Positions 24,613-33,337 are shown, numbered from the stretch's first letter. The stretch is 51,289 nt of DNA from Rhodococcus opacus (GCF_012396235.1 NZ_JAAXPA010000041.1:1-51289); one strand, 5' to 3'. Translations and numbers: made by a program. Notes: a model not told the origin generated them from the sequence alone.

Positions 24613-25569
24613 TCAGGCCGGTGCCACAGCGAGACCGGCGACGCGGGTGAGCACGAGGGCACGGAATCGGTCGACATCCAGATCGACCGCCAGACGTGTA
24701 CCCGGCGTGGCACTCCCTACGGCCGTGGTGAGAGAGCCCGACAGCGTGCACACCGTCTGTCCGCGACCGACACCGACACCGGTCTCGACTTCGACTGTCG
24801 CGGTCTGCAATCGAACGATCGCAGGGTCGACGATCGTTGCGATCACCAAGGCGTCGTGCATGGGCCAGCCGTCCGCCTGAATGTCGCCGTAGCCTCGGAT
24901 CATCGTTGCGAGGAGTGACCCGGTATGTGACCGCGCCTCGAGTATTGCGAGCGCTGTCTCGTCCAGGGTCGAACGTCGCGTGACATCGAGTCCCAGCAGC
25001 CAGGTTTCGAGGTGCGAACATGCGAAGACACGTTGCGCTGCCTCGGGGTCGGACCAGATGTTGAATTCCGCAACCGGCGTGATGTTGCCCCGGCCGGTGC
25101 TCCCTCCCATGATCACCAGCTTGTCGATCCGGTCGATCAACTCGGGGTGCATGGCGACGAGCAGGGCGATGTTGGTCAACGGACCGATCGCCGCGATCGT
25201 CACGGACCGCGGTGCGGCCTCACGGAGCACCGACGCGAGGAGTCCGACGGCGTGTTCCTCGGACAACGATCGGGTCGGCGCAGGAAGTTCGACGCCGCCC
25301 AGCCCGTTCTCGCCGTGCGGTGACGGCTGGTTGTGCATCCCGATGCGAACGAGCGCGCGCGTTGCGCCTGCCGCGACCGGAACGTCTTCCCTCCCGAGTG
25401 CGCGCAGCAGCCGCAGCGCGTTGTCGGTCGCTTCCTCGACCGGAGCGTTTCCCGCGACCGTGGTGACGGCAAGCAGATCGACCTCTGGGCTCGTCACCGC
25501 CAGCGCCAGCGCCAGCGCATCGTCGATTCCTGGATCTGTATCGATGATCAATCGCACAGGCGCAGCCAC
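24613..25569 (-). CDS. Inosine/uridine-preferring nucleoside hydrolase
   Basis: A 318-residue IunH/Rih-type enzyme that splits N-ribosyl bonds of nucleosides to ribose and a free base. The calcium/ribose signature RLIIDTDPGIDDALALALAV is at residues 6-25; other motifs are AVTTVAGNAPVEEATDNALR, IAAIGPLTNIALLVAMHPEL, LVIMGGSTGRGN, VAEFNIWSDPEAAQRVF and WPMHDALVIA, where the His is the expected proton donor. It is convergent with fbiB (67 bases apart). Two AAACG-type operator-like sites lie upstream. The free ribose could be phosphorylated by the PfkB kinase and go on to PRPP; if it accepts nicotinamide riboside or related nucleosides, it would also supply nicotinamide to NadV. The latter is inference. 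Confidence 0.93.
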   Translation of the reverse strand: MAAPVRLIIDTDPGIDDALALALAVTSPEVDLLAVTTVAGNAPVEEATDNALRLLRALGREDVPVAAGATRALVRIGMHNQPSPHGENGLGGVELPAPTRSLSEEHAVGLLASVLREAAPRSVTIAAIGPLTNIALLVAMHPELIDRIDKLVIMGGSTGRGNITPVAEFNIWSDPEAAQRVFACSHLETWLLGLDVTRRSTLDETALAILEARSHTGSLLATMIRGYGDIQADGWPMHDALVIATIVDPAIVRLQTATVEVETGVGVGRGQTVCTLSGSLTTAVGSATPGTRLAVDLDVDRFRALVLTRVAGLAVAPA

Positions 25570-25615
25570 TGTCGGTTCTCCTCAGGCTTCTCGGGGTCGG
25601 CAGAATGCGACCCGC

Positions 25616-25638
25616 ATAGAAACGATACAATATAGTTT
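25616..25638 (-). promoter_or_regulatory. Possible promoter and half-operator of the nucleoside hydrolase gene
   Basis: On the minus strand a -10-like TATATT (25634 to 25629) is followed by TGTATCGTTTCTAT. The complement, ATAGAAACGATA (25616-25627), matches the half-site AGAAACGAAT that follows the -10 element of the cupin operon. No good -35 element was seen. The gene starts about 47 bases downstream. Confidence 0.45.
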
Positions 25639-25725
25639 GGCGCTCTGCCGCAAAATCTGAATCGGCGCCTATGCACGAGATCCAAATGTCGTTGCTCTCG
25701 AAGTTACGCATCGTACTGCGCGTAA

Positions 25726-25741
25726 CATAAACGTTTCCACT
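25726..25741. promoter_or_regulatory. LacI-type operator upstream of the nucleoside hydrolase gene
   Basis: CATAAACGTTTCCACT, with core AAACGTTT at 25729-25736. Read on the minus strand it begins AGTGGAAACGTTT, identical over 12 bases to the operator at 10210-10225. It lies about 160 bases before the hydrolase start, and about 100 bases above the half-site at 25616-25627, a spacing compatible with DNA looping. Confidence 0.65.
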
Positions 25742-26320
25742 GCAAGAGGCGCCGCAAAGCATCCGAGAAGCTCAGATTGCTGGAGCCCGGAATGCGATCG
25801 GTCCGGTCGCCGCGCAGACGGGATTCGTGATCTTTCAAGACGTGCTGACAAAATCTTGTGGGGTCCGGCTGCGGGAGTTGTCTTGTGTCGAGATCCCAGG
25901 TCTGCCGGGGAACTGGCTTGCTCACAGCTGGGCCGTATTCCCCTACTACCGAGCGACGCAGTCTGCTCACCGCCGGCCGGTGCCAAGGTGGTCGAGTCGC
26001 AGCCAACAGGGCTGACGGCACCTTGCCTCACTTCGTAGGGAACCACGCCGTGACTACCCCACATGCCTTCCCTTTTGGAGCCCACTGCCAGCCCTCCGTC
26101 CGGCGAGTCCTCGATGACCTGCGCGCCCGCCTCACGCTGACCCGTCCGCCGCTGGGCGGGGGGATGGGGACTGGTCTTACGGCGTCCCGGCCAGCTATCT
26201 CCGTGGGCTGGGCGACTTCGGCAGGTCTCTCGAAGAGTCATGCGATGGCCGCCTTCATTGGTTTACGACACGCCGGTCAGATCCGATTCCGATTTAAAAA
26301 TCATCTTCAAGAAGACTCAG
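25742..26320. other. Intergenic, no recognised gene
   Basis: Several long open frames cross this stretch on both strands, but none has a convincing ribosome site, codon pattern or recognisable motif. I see no gene here. Confidence 0.4.
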
Positions 26321-26337
26321 TGTTGCGAAATGGGACA
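26321..26337. promoter_or_regulatory. TGTYKC-N6-GGACA box before the YciI-like gene
   Basis: TGTTGC-GAAATG-GGACA. This 17-bp box has the same two half-sites and the same six-base spacer as the sites at 38005, 38052, 42216 and 44027. It is 92 bases before the YciI-like gene start, a usual distance for an activator site. Confidence 0.6.
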
Positions 26338-26428
26338 CGAGTCACCTCATCCGTACTTCTAACCTTCCCAGGTGCGCAATCCGTGTGCATGTTCGGAACC
26401 GTTTCTTTCCCCCGCTCGAGGAGTGACC

Positions 26429-26713
26429 ATGGCCTTGTTTGCTGTGATCTGGTCGTATACCACCGATGCCTCTGTCAAAGAGGCTGCGCATGCCGAACAC
26501 CTGATTTTCGTCAAGGATGCCGCTGCCCGAGGCATGCTGCAGGAGGCCGGCGCCTGGGCCGACGGCGCCGGAGCCCTACTGGTATTCCAAGCGGCCGGCG
26601 AAGACGCTTTGCGTTCCTTGCTTGCGGAGGATCCTTACGTCAAGCAGGGTGTGGTCGTAGAGCAGCGCATTTACCAATGGAATCCAGTCATAGGCCCTCT
26701 CGTCGGCATCTAA
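26429..26713 (+). CDS. YciI-like protein
   Basis: A 94-residue protein of the YciI/YCII-related ferredoxin-like fold (dimeric alpha-beta barrel). It begins MALFAVIWSYTTDASVKEAA; the conserved His of AEHLIFVKDAAARGML and the Asp of LLAEDPYVKQGVV occupy the positions of the family's His-Asp pair. Family members include chloromuconolactone-type hydrolases and isomerases and many of unknown role. The ATG has GAGGAG five bases upstream. It stands alone between the nucleoside hydrolase unit and an IS remnant. A TGTYKC-N6-GGACA box upstream suggests that it is regulated with module B. Confidence 0.82.
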   Translation: MALFAVIWSYTTDASVKEAAHAEHLIFVKDAAARGMLQEAGAWADGAGALLVFQAAGEDALRSLLAEDPYVKQGVVVEQRIYQWNPVIGPLVGI

Positions 26714-26769
26714 TGACAATGCGGCCCGCTCAGTCCCTGGTGGCTCGTTGTCGAGGTATCTTCACGGTT

Positions 26770-27300
26770 TTCCTTCGGTAAGTACTTGGTTGGCGGTGTT
26801 GGTCTAGACGAACGGCGCACAGCGGGTGCTCCATCCGTTGATGAAGGCGCGGATCTCGGTGTTCAGCTCCGTGACGGAGCCGCAAAGTCCGCGGTGGATG
26901 GCCTGCCGTTCTTATTCCGAACCAACACCTCCACAAGCCTCATCCATGATGCCGGGGCGGGGGTGAGATGCCATGAATACGAAGACTTTCGGCCGGCCAC
27001 GCCCGGACTTCGGACTTCTCGTGGGTGGCGTAGTTGTCCGTCACCAGATGCAGCTTTCGCTCCGGCCGGGCGCCGGCGATGTGTTTGAGGAAGACGAGGA
27101 AACCTGACGGTGATGTCGCGGGCTGCGCAGCTCGGTGACCGTGCCGGTGGTGATGTCCGGGGCGGAGAACAGGGTGAAGGTGCGGTGTCGGGCGTAGTCG
27201 TGAGTGTGCTTCCCGCCCGAGCCGATCCGCATCGACAGCGTCGGTGTGGTCCGATCCAGGGCCTGAATCTGCGATATGTGGTCCACACAAGCACGATTGC
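26770..27300 (-). pseudogene. IS630-type transposase remnant
   Basis: Read on the minus strand in several frames, the pieces of an IS630-family transposase appear in order: DHISQIQALDRTTPTLSMRI, KHTHDYARHRTFTLFSAPDI, FLVFLKHIAGARPERKLHLV then TDNYATHEK, LTPAPASWMRLVEVLVRNKN, and TELNTEIRAFINGWSTRCAP. The catalytic-domain phrase LVTDNYATH is intact, but at least three frame changes and an internal stop (TAG where Trp is expected near the end) make it dead. The N-terminal DNA-binding part is missing. It marks the boundary between the F420 module and the BVMO module. Confidence 0.8.
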
Positions 27301-27310
27301 GTTCAACTGC

Positions 27311-28162
27311 GAACAGTGAGTTTCAAGCCGCGGCAGTAAAGTTACCTCATACTTCTATGACGGTTGATCTCTCAACCTACGCTCCCGACTTGTGCTGTAG
27401 CTCCAGCGAAGGTGACCGCTGCCAACCCGCACCCTTCCCGCTTGACAAACGACGTCGGAACTGCGGTGACGGGCATGCCTGCATGTGAAGTCCAGACTTC
27501 GAAGTCTTTGCGGTCAAGGCAGATTGGCGCGAGTGCGTCCCCAAGAATATGTTACGCAAGGTTGTAAGGGGAGCGCGGGTATGCCGTCAGGATCGACCAT
27601 CTACGCCGCCCATCACCTCGATCCCGCTAGGTTTTGTCGTGCATTTTCCCGCTCGACACAAGCCCGAACCTTCTTATATAAGTAAACTATTCCCCTATTG
27701 CGTTTTTAGGGTTTGGGTGTCATGCTTGCCCTGCGAGGTGTTCCAGGTCACTTTGGGTAGTCGTTTCTGAAGTGGGTTGCAAGGTGGCCGGACCGTCGGA
27801 CGGCCCGCTGGCCATCGCCATCGCAGCGATTCGATTCCCTACGCCGCAGTAGATTTGCGAACAGGGAGCGGATGTCGTGAAGGTCGAGTCGCTGGGTGGG
27901 CGATGTCAGTCCGGGGTGCCGGCCAAAAGCGTCAGGCAGCAGCGAGTCTGATGCCTGTAAGTCTTCAAAACGCGCTGAGTGCAAGACTTTTGAGGACCAG
28001 AGAGCGAATTTCCCAATTCCTCTCGACTACAGAACTGCCGAGAAAGGTTTTCGTACTGGCACGCCTGCCGCACAGCGCGGACGACTGATCAGGCAAGTCA
28101 ACTCCGCGCCGGGTGGTGAACTTCCAAACCAATTCTGCGCCTACACAGATCGGGGAACAAAG
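27311..28162. other. Intergenic, no recognised gene
   Basis: About 850 bases with lower and uneven GC content, including an AT-rich patch near 27670-27710. It holds an imperfectly explained inverted pair TGTCG (27635-27639) and CGACA (27654-27658). No gene was recognised. The promoter for the aldehyde dehydrogenase/BVMO unit should be here but no clear -35/-10 pair was seen. Confidence 0.4.
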
Positions 28163-29635
28163 ATGTCCATAAACGTGGACCACCCAGTATTGTCGTCGTC
28201 GATCGCCGACGGGAGAACGTTGTATATCGCAGGTCGATGGAGTGCTGCCACCGACACTTTCGAGCGGGTAGATCCCTCCGATCTCCGCCGCGTGACGGGA
28301 ATCTACGCTTCGGCGACTCCCGGCAATGTCGAGAGTGCGTATGCGGCCGCCGCCGGTGCTCAACCAGCGTGGTCCGAGACGACAGCGATTCAGCGGTCGG
28401 ACTTTCTTCGTTCTGCCGCTGACCTTTTGGAAAGCCGCGTTCACGAAGCTGCGCTGACGATCACCGCGGACATGGGGAAGGCGATCCGCGACGCACGCGC
28501 CGAGGTCCTGCGAAGTGTCGCCATTCTCCGCTACTACGCCGGTGAGATCCTGCAGCCCAGTGGAGAGACATACCCCAGTGCTGATTCACACACGATGCTG
28601 ATGACGGTGGAGGAGCCGCTCGGCGTCGTTTGTGCAATCACACCGTGGAACTTCCCCTTCGCGCTTCCGGCATGGAAAATCGCGGCGGCAATAGGTTTCG
28701 GGAACGCAGTTGTGTGGAAGCCCGCCGAACCGGCCTGCGGATCCGCAGTGTTCCTGACGCGGATCCTCGCAGAAGCCGGGTTGCCCGCGGGTGTCCTCAA
28801 TCTGGTGACAGGCAGCGGTAGAACGCTTTCGGCGGCACTCACCGGGAACGCGCGACTCGCAGCCTTGACATTCACCGGTTCGGGTGCAGTCGGGTCGCGA
28901 CTACGTCAGGCCGTCGCCGATCGCAACGTCAAGGTCCAGCTCGAGCTGGGCGGCAAGAACCCGTCCATTGTTCTCGCCGACGCCGATGTCGAGGATGCAG
29001 CGCTACAGATCGTGAAGAGCGCGATGCTCCACACCGGACAACGCTGCACAGCGACGAGCCGGGTCTACGTCGACCGCACCGTCGCTCCCAGACTACGAGA
29101 ACTGCTGGTGAAGCACGCTGACGCGCTCGTCGTCGGTGATCCGTACGACGAAGCCACCGACATCGGGCCCCTTGCCTCGGTGGAGCAACGTGACACGGTG
29201 GCCGGATACCTGCGACTCGCCCGCGACGAAAACGCCGAGTTCCTTACGGGGAGGGAGTTCGATTCCGACACTTGCTATATCGCACCAACAGTCCTGGCCG
29301 GAGTGTCGGAGGCGAGCAGGCTCGTCAGGGACGAGATCTTCGGGCCAGTCGTGACCGTGCAGGAGGTCGATGGATTCGACGGTGCGCTGAAGGCCGCAAA
29401 CGACACGGACTACGGCCTGTCCTCCGGAGTGTTCACCAGAGACATCGCGACGGCGATGACCTTCATCCGGCGCACACAATCGGGGTTGGTGCACGTCAAT
29501 CGCGAGACGAGCAGTGTCGAGCCGCATGTGCCGTTCGGTGGCCTCAAAGGCTCGAGCAGCATGAGCAGAGAACAGGGCAAGGCCGCACGTACTTTCTTCA
29601 CAACCACCAAGACTGCGTATGTCCGCTGGACCTAG
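28163..29635 (+). CDS. Semialdehyde/aldehyde dehydrogenase
   Basis: A 490-residue aldehyde dehydrogenase, paralogous to the gene at 5316-6782 across its length. Motifs are AITPWNFPFALPAWKIAAA, LELGGKNPSIVLADADVE (catalytic Glu), LHTGQRCTATSRVYV (catalytic Cys), RDEIFGPVVTVQ, and PFGGLKGSSSMSREQGKAA. The frame is open for 267 bases upstream, but the ATG at 28163, with GGGGA six bases before, aligns with the paralogue. It lies 103 bases before the broken BVMO gene. In a BVMO pathway it would oxidise the aldehyde or semialdehyde formed after ester or lactone cleavage; substrate assignment is inference. Confidence 0.88.
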   Translation: MSINVDHPVLSSSIADGRTLYIAGRWSAATDTFERVDPSDLRRVTGIYASATPGNVESAYAAAAGAQPAWSETTAIQRSDFLRSAADLLESRVHEAALTITADMGKAIRDARAEVLRSVAILRYYAGEILQPSGETYPSADSHTMLMTVEEPLGVVCAITPWNFPFALPAWKIAAAIGFGNAVVWKPAEPACGSAVFLTRILAEAGLPAGVLNLVTGSGRTLSAALTGNARLAALTFTGSGAVGSRLRQAVADRNVKVQLELGGKNPSIVLADADVEDAALQIVKSAMLHTGQRCTATSRVYVDRTVAPRLRELLVKHADALVVGDPYDEATDIGPLASVEQRDTVAGYLRLARDENAEFLTGREFDSDTCYIAPTVLAGVSEASRLVRDEIFGPVVTVQEVDGFDGALKAANDTDYGLSSGVFTRDIATAMTFIRRTQSGLVHVNRETSSVEPHVPFGGLKGSSSMSREQGKAARTFFTTTKTAYVRWT

Positions 29636-29738
29636 AAGCTGCACCGGACGAGCTTCCGCATTCAGCGACTCACAGTCTGCGACACAGAGCGCAATCGACA
29701 AACCCCCAAGTAGCCCTCGGCGTCAAGAGGAGACCAAC

Positions 29739-31354
29739 ATGAGCGCTGCCGCACCAGCCGTGACCGAAGTACTCGACGTTCTCGTTGTGGGAGCCGGATT
29801 CGCCGGGCTGTACCAGCTCGAAAATCTGCGGAGTCGAGGCTATTCGGTGAAAGTAGTCGAGGCGGGTGAGGGTCTGGGCGGAATCTGGCACTGGAACCGC
29901 TACCCGGGTGCCCGAGTGGACAGCGAAGGTCCCATCTACCAGTTCACGCGCCCCGACCTATGGGATGAATTCGCGTTCTCCGAGCTCTACCCCGGAGGTG
30001 ACGAACTGCGCCGCTACTTCAAGTACGTCGACGCGAAGCTCGATCTGAGCAAGGACATCTACTACAACACTCGGGTCGCTTCCGCCGAGTTCGACGATTC
30101 GGCGAACACCTGGACCGTGACCGCGGAGAACGGAAGCACTTTCGTCTGCAAGTACTTCGTTCTGTGCACCGGATTCGCGGCAAAGCCGATCTTCCCGAAG
30201 CTCCCGGGAATGGACAGCTTCGCAGGGATCAACCACCACACCGGTTTGTGGCCTGAAGGCGGAATCGATTTCGCAGGAAAGCGAATCGCCTCATCGGTAC
30301 CGGCGCCAGCGGTGTGCAGGTCGCTCAGGAGGCGTCGAAGGAAGCCGCACAGCTGACCATCTTCCAGCGCACCCCCGTTCAGGCGCTCCCGATGCGACAG
30401 CGCCAGCTCACCGACGAGGAAAACGCGAAGATCAAGTCCGATCTGGCGGACAGATTCAGTCGTCGTGCGGCGTCATTCTCCGGCTTCGACTTCGACTTCA
30501 TACCCAAATCAGCCCTCGAGGTGAGCGACGAGGAGCGAACCACCACTTATGAGCGACTGTGGGAGTACGGTTTCGAGTTCTGGCTCGGAACGTACCAAGA
30601 CGTCTTCGTCGACGATGACGCAAACGACACGGCCTACGAGTTCTGGCGTGACCGGACGCGTGCCCGGATCAAGGACCCGGTCATCGCCGAGAAGCTGGCG
30701 CCGATGACGAAGGCGTACCCCTTCGGCGTGAAGCGCCCCTCGCTGGAGCAGACGTACTACGACATCTTCAACCAGGACAACGTGCGTCTCGTCGATCTGC
30801 ACGAGGACCCGATCGAGACGATCACGCCCACCGGACTGAAGACCACATCGGAAGAGCACGAGTTCGACATCATCGTCTATGCAACGGGCTTCGATGCCGT
30901 CACCGGTGGCCTGACCGCCATCGACATTCGCGGCACCGACGGTACGTTGCTCAGGGACAAGTGGTCGAACGGTGTGCGGGCAAACCTCGGGGTCGCAACG
31001 GCAGGATTCCCCAACCTGCTGTTCCTCTACGGACCACTGAGCCCGTCGGGCTTCTGCAACGGGCCAAGCTGCGCCGAGATCCAAGGTGACCTCATCGTCG
31101 ACACCATCGACTACATGCGGGACAACGGATTGAACCGTATCGAGTCCGAGGCGGACGCGGATGCTGCCTGGTCCGATCACGTCGCCGAGCTGACGACCGA
31201 GGCGCTCTACGACAAAGCCGACTCCTGGTACATGGGTGCCAACGTCCCGGGTAAGCCGCGGCAGTTGCTGAACTACCCCGGTGGTCTTCCCCTCTACCTG
31301 GCCAAGTGGGACGAGATCGTGTGTGCGGGATACAAGGGCTTCACGCTTTCCTGA
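29739..31354 (+). pseudogene. Baeyer-Villiger monooxygenase, one-base frameshift
   Basis: A type I flavin-dependent BVMO that would insert oxygen beside a ketone using NADPH and O2. The N-terminal frame (from ATG 29739, AAGAGGAG upstream) has the FAD site VLVVGAGFAGLYQLENLRSR, GGIWHWNRYPGARVDSEG and the BVMO fingerprint FAGINHHTGLWP. Near 30287, at GCGAATCGCCTCATC, one G is missing; restoring it would give GKRIGLIGTGASGVQVAQEA, the NADPH-binding glycine motif. The rest, in the second frame, is entire: TIFQRTPVQALPMRQ, SFSGFDFDFIPKSALEVS, VKRPSLEQTYYDIFN, DIIVYATGFDAVTGG, SPSGFCNGPSCAEIQGDL. The corrected protein would be 538 residues. It is clearly related to the intact BVMO at 48052-49689. 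Since everything else is preserved, this is either a very recent inactivation or a sequencing error. Confidence 0.88.
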
Positions 31355-31399
31355 ACAGTCAATTTGCCTCCCTCGAGTAGTGATGAAAGTGAGCAACAC

Positions 31400-32305
31400 G
31401 TGTCCGTGAGCAAAGAATCCCTGTTCCTCAACGACCTGTACGCTTCGTGGCTTACCCGGTCCGAAGGAATGGACCTCGCCAGTCAGCGAGATATGTTCGA
31501 AGAGTGGCATCTTCCGACCATCGAACCCATCGACGTCACCTATGAGGAAGTGACAGCCAACGGTGTGCCGGCAACGTGGGCGAAGCCTTTGGGGGCCGCC
31601 GAGGACCGCGTGATCGTCTTTACCCACGGTGGCGGGTTCGTGACAGGTTCACGGTTCTCACACCGCAAGCTCGCGGCACACCTCGCCAAACTGGCGGGTG
31701 TTCACGCCCTGATCGTGGACTATCGGCTCGCGCCGGAGCACAAGCACCCGGCCCAACTCGAAGACTGCATGGCCGTCCACAAGTGGCTCCGCACGCAAGG
31801 TTACAAGGCGGAGTACACGGCGACTGTCGGCGACTCGGCGGGTGCCAACCTCGCGATCTCGACAGCGTTCGAACTCGCGAGCTCGGAACTTCCCACTCCT
31901 GCTGCCGTCGTCACGCTTTCGCCGTGGCTGGATATGGAGATCAAGGGGTTGACGGTCGAATCGAACGACGCGGTCGACGTATTGGCCAAGAGGGCGGTTC
32001 TGGAAATGATGCGGGAGATGTTTCTCTCAGAACCCGCAGATGCAACGGACCCGCGGGCGAACCCACTGCTCAACGACTTCACCGATTTCCCTCCGGTGTA
32101 CGTATCGGTCGGAGGCTATGAGACGCTGCTGGACGACTCACGTCGGTTGGCCGAATTGATCGAGAAGGTGAGTGGCGAGGTCGTGCTCGACGTGGTCGAT
32201 GAGCAACAGCATGTATTTCACTTCAACGCGGGGCGGGCACCCGAGGCGGATCAAGCGTTGAGCCGGATTGCCCAGTGGCTGCGACTCGAGTTGGGCCTCG
32301 CCTGA
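31400..32305 (+). CDS. HSL-family esterase (alpha/beta hydrolase)
   Basis: A 301-residue hormone-sensitive-lipase-type (family IV) esterase. The oxyanion motif is FTHGGGFVTGSRFSHRKLAA, the nucleophile Ser is in TVGDSAGANLAIS, and the C-terminal His is in EQQHVFHFNAG, with an acidic residue near ETLLDDSRR. LIVDYRLAPEHKHPAQLED is a typical family segment. The GTG at 31400 is preferred; the frame opens 36 bases earlier. It is 45 bases downstream of the BVMO, so it probably hydrolyses the ester or lactone the BVMO makes, a pairing known in ketone-degrading actinobacteria. Confidence 0.88.
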   Translation: MSVSKESLFLNDLYASWLTRSEGMDLASQRDMFEEWHLPTIEPIDVTYEEVTANGVPATWAKPLGAAEDRVIVFTHGGGFVTGSRFSHRKLAAHLAKLAGVHALIVDYRLAPEHKHPAQLEDCMAVHKWLRTQGYKAEYTATVGDSAGANLAISTAFELASSELPTPAAVVTLSPWLDMEIKGLTVESNDAVDVLAKRAVLEMMREMFLSEPADATDPRANPLLNDFTDFPPVYVSVGGYETLLDDSRRLAELIEKVSGEVVLDVVDEQQHVFHFNAGRAPEADQALSRIAQWLRLELGLA

Positions 32306-32477
32306 AGTCCGCCCGCGCCGTGTGCGTATGAACGCGAAGGTTCTCGGCGGCAAGAGGTGAAGGTGTTCGTCGGCGGCGGTCTACACGGGTCTGGACCGCC
32401 GCCGACGAGTTCGTTCGCGTGCCGGTCGGGTACCAGTCGAACGATCGATCCGCAGTGAAGTTAGGGGAGATACACCC

Positions 32478-33278
32478 ATGGATAGTCCAGTCCTCGTCCA
32501 ACGCGACGGGTTCATCGAGACATGGACGATTAATCGACCGGCGCAGAGCAATCCTATTTCCGGGATGGAGGTGGTCGACGCATTGGTCGCCTGCGTCGAG
32601 GCGGTCAATGCCGACTACGGTGTGCGAGCTGTCATCGTCACCGGTGCCGGTTCGACGTTTTCCGCCGGCGGCAATGTCAAGGACATGGCGAATCGTCGCG
32701 GATTGTTCGGGGGGAAGCCTCACGAACAGCGGGATGGCTACAGAGCTGGGATACAACGGATTCCGCGAATCATGTACAACTGCGACGTACCTCTCATCGC
32801 AGCAGTGAACGGTCCTGCAATCGGTGCCGGATGCGACCTCGCCCTCATGTGCGACCTTCGCATTGCCAGCGGAAAGGCCTTCTTTGCAGAGAGCTTCGTC
32901 AAGCTGGGAATCATCCCGGGTGACGGTGGCGCGTGGCTGCTGCCCAAGGCCGTCGGGATGGCGCGGGCGGCAGAGATGATCTTGACGGGCGACCGCGTCG
33001 ACGCGGTCAAGGCACTCGAGTGGGGATTGGTCTCCAGTGTCGTTGCGCCGGACAAGCTGCTCGACGAAGCTCGCGCGCTCGCCGGCCGGGTGGCCGCCAA
33101 TCCGCCACACTCGGTACGGATGGCCAAGAGGCTCCTCCGCGAGGGACAGCATCAAAGCCTCGACAGTCTCCTCGAATTGTCCGCTGCCATGCAGGCGCTG
33201 GTTCAGCAGACGACCGATCACACGGAGGCAGTCAACGCCTTCATGGAGAAGAGAACTGCCGCCTTCACCGGCGAGTGA
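32478..33278 (+). CDS. Enoyl-CoA hydratase/isomerase family protein
   Basis: A 266-residue crotonase-fold protein. It has TFSAGGNVKDMA (first oxyanion-hole segment), VPLIAAVNGPAIGAGCDLAL (second), FFAESFVKLGIIPGDGGAWL and a C-terminal helical tail. In place of the Glu-Glu pair of classical hydratases there is a Gly-Asp-Gly-Gly stretch, with one Asp, so hydratase versus isomerase or hydrolase activity is not settled. The substrate would be an acyl-CoA ester. It is 172 bases after the esterase and ends just before a strong hairpin terminator. Confidence 0.87.
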   Translation: MDSPVLVQRDGFIETWTINRPAQSNPISGMEVVDALVACVEAVNADYGVRAVIVTGAGSTFSAGGNVKDMANRRGLFGGKPHEQRDGYRAGIQRIPRIMYNCDVPLIAAVNGPAIGAGCDLALMCDLRIASGKAFFAESFVKLGIIPGDGGAWLLPKAVGMARAAEMILTGDRVDAVKALEWGLVSSVVAPDKLLDEARALAGRVAANPPHSVRMAKRLLREGQHQSLDSLLELSAAMQALVQQTTDHTEAVNAFMEKRTAAFTGE

Positions 33279-33294
33279 CGTGCCCGAGAAACCG

Positions 33295-33337
33295 AAGAAC
33301 TCCGTGGATGCGAATTGGATGCTTCCACGGAGTTCTT
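33295..33337. terminator. Intrinsic terminator between convergent genes
   Basis: AAGAACTCCGTGGA (33295-33308) pairs perfectly with TCCACGGAGTTCTT (33324-33337), with a 15-base loop, followed by CTTT. It lies 16 bases after the hydratase stop and 52 bases from the end of the converging acyl-CoA dehydrogenase gene, so it can serve both. Confidence 0.85.

Noticed and set aside
25669..26241. 190-codon minus-strand frame in the 25.7-26.3 kb gap, at first taken as a possible mobile-element leader or intron
   Set aside because: No reverse transcriptase, no domain V-like hairpin and no recognisable protein motif; composition does not favour one frame.
27635..27658. TGTCG-N14-CGACA palindrome before the aldehyde dehydrogenase/BVMO unit as another activator box
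   Set aside because: Half-sites and spacing (24 bp) differ from the 17-bp box, so it was not added to that set.
30281..30300. Programmed frameshift in the first BVMO
   Set aside because: No slippery heptamer or downstream structure is evident, and BVMOs are not known to use frameshifting; mutation or sequencing error is simpler.
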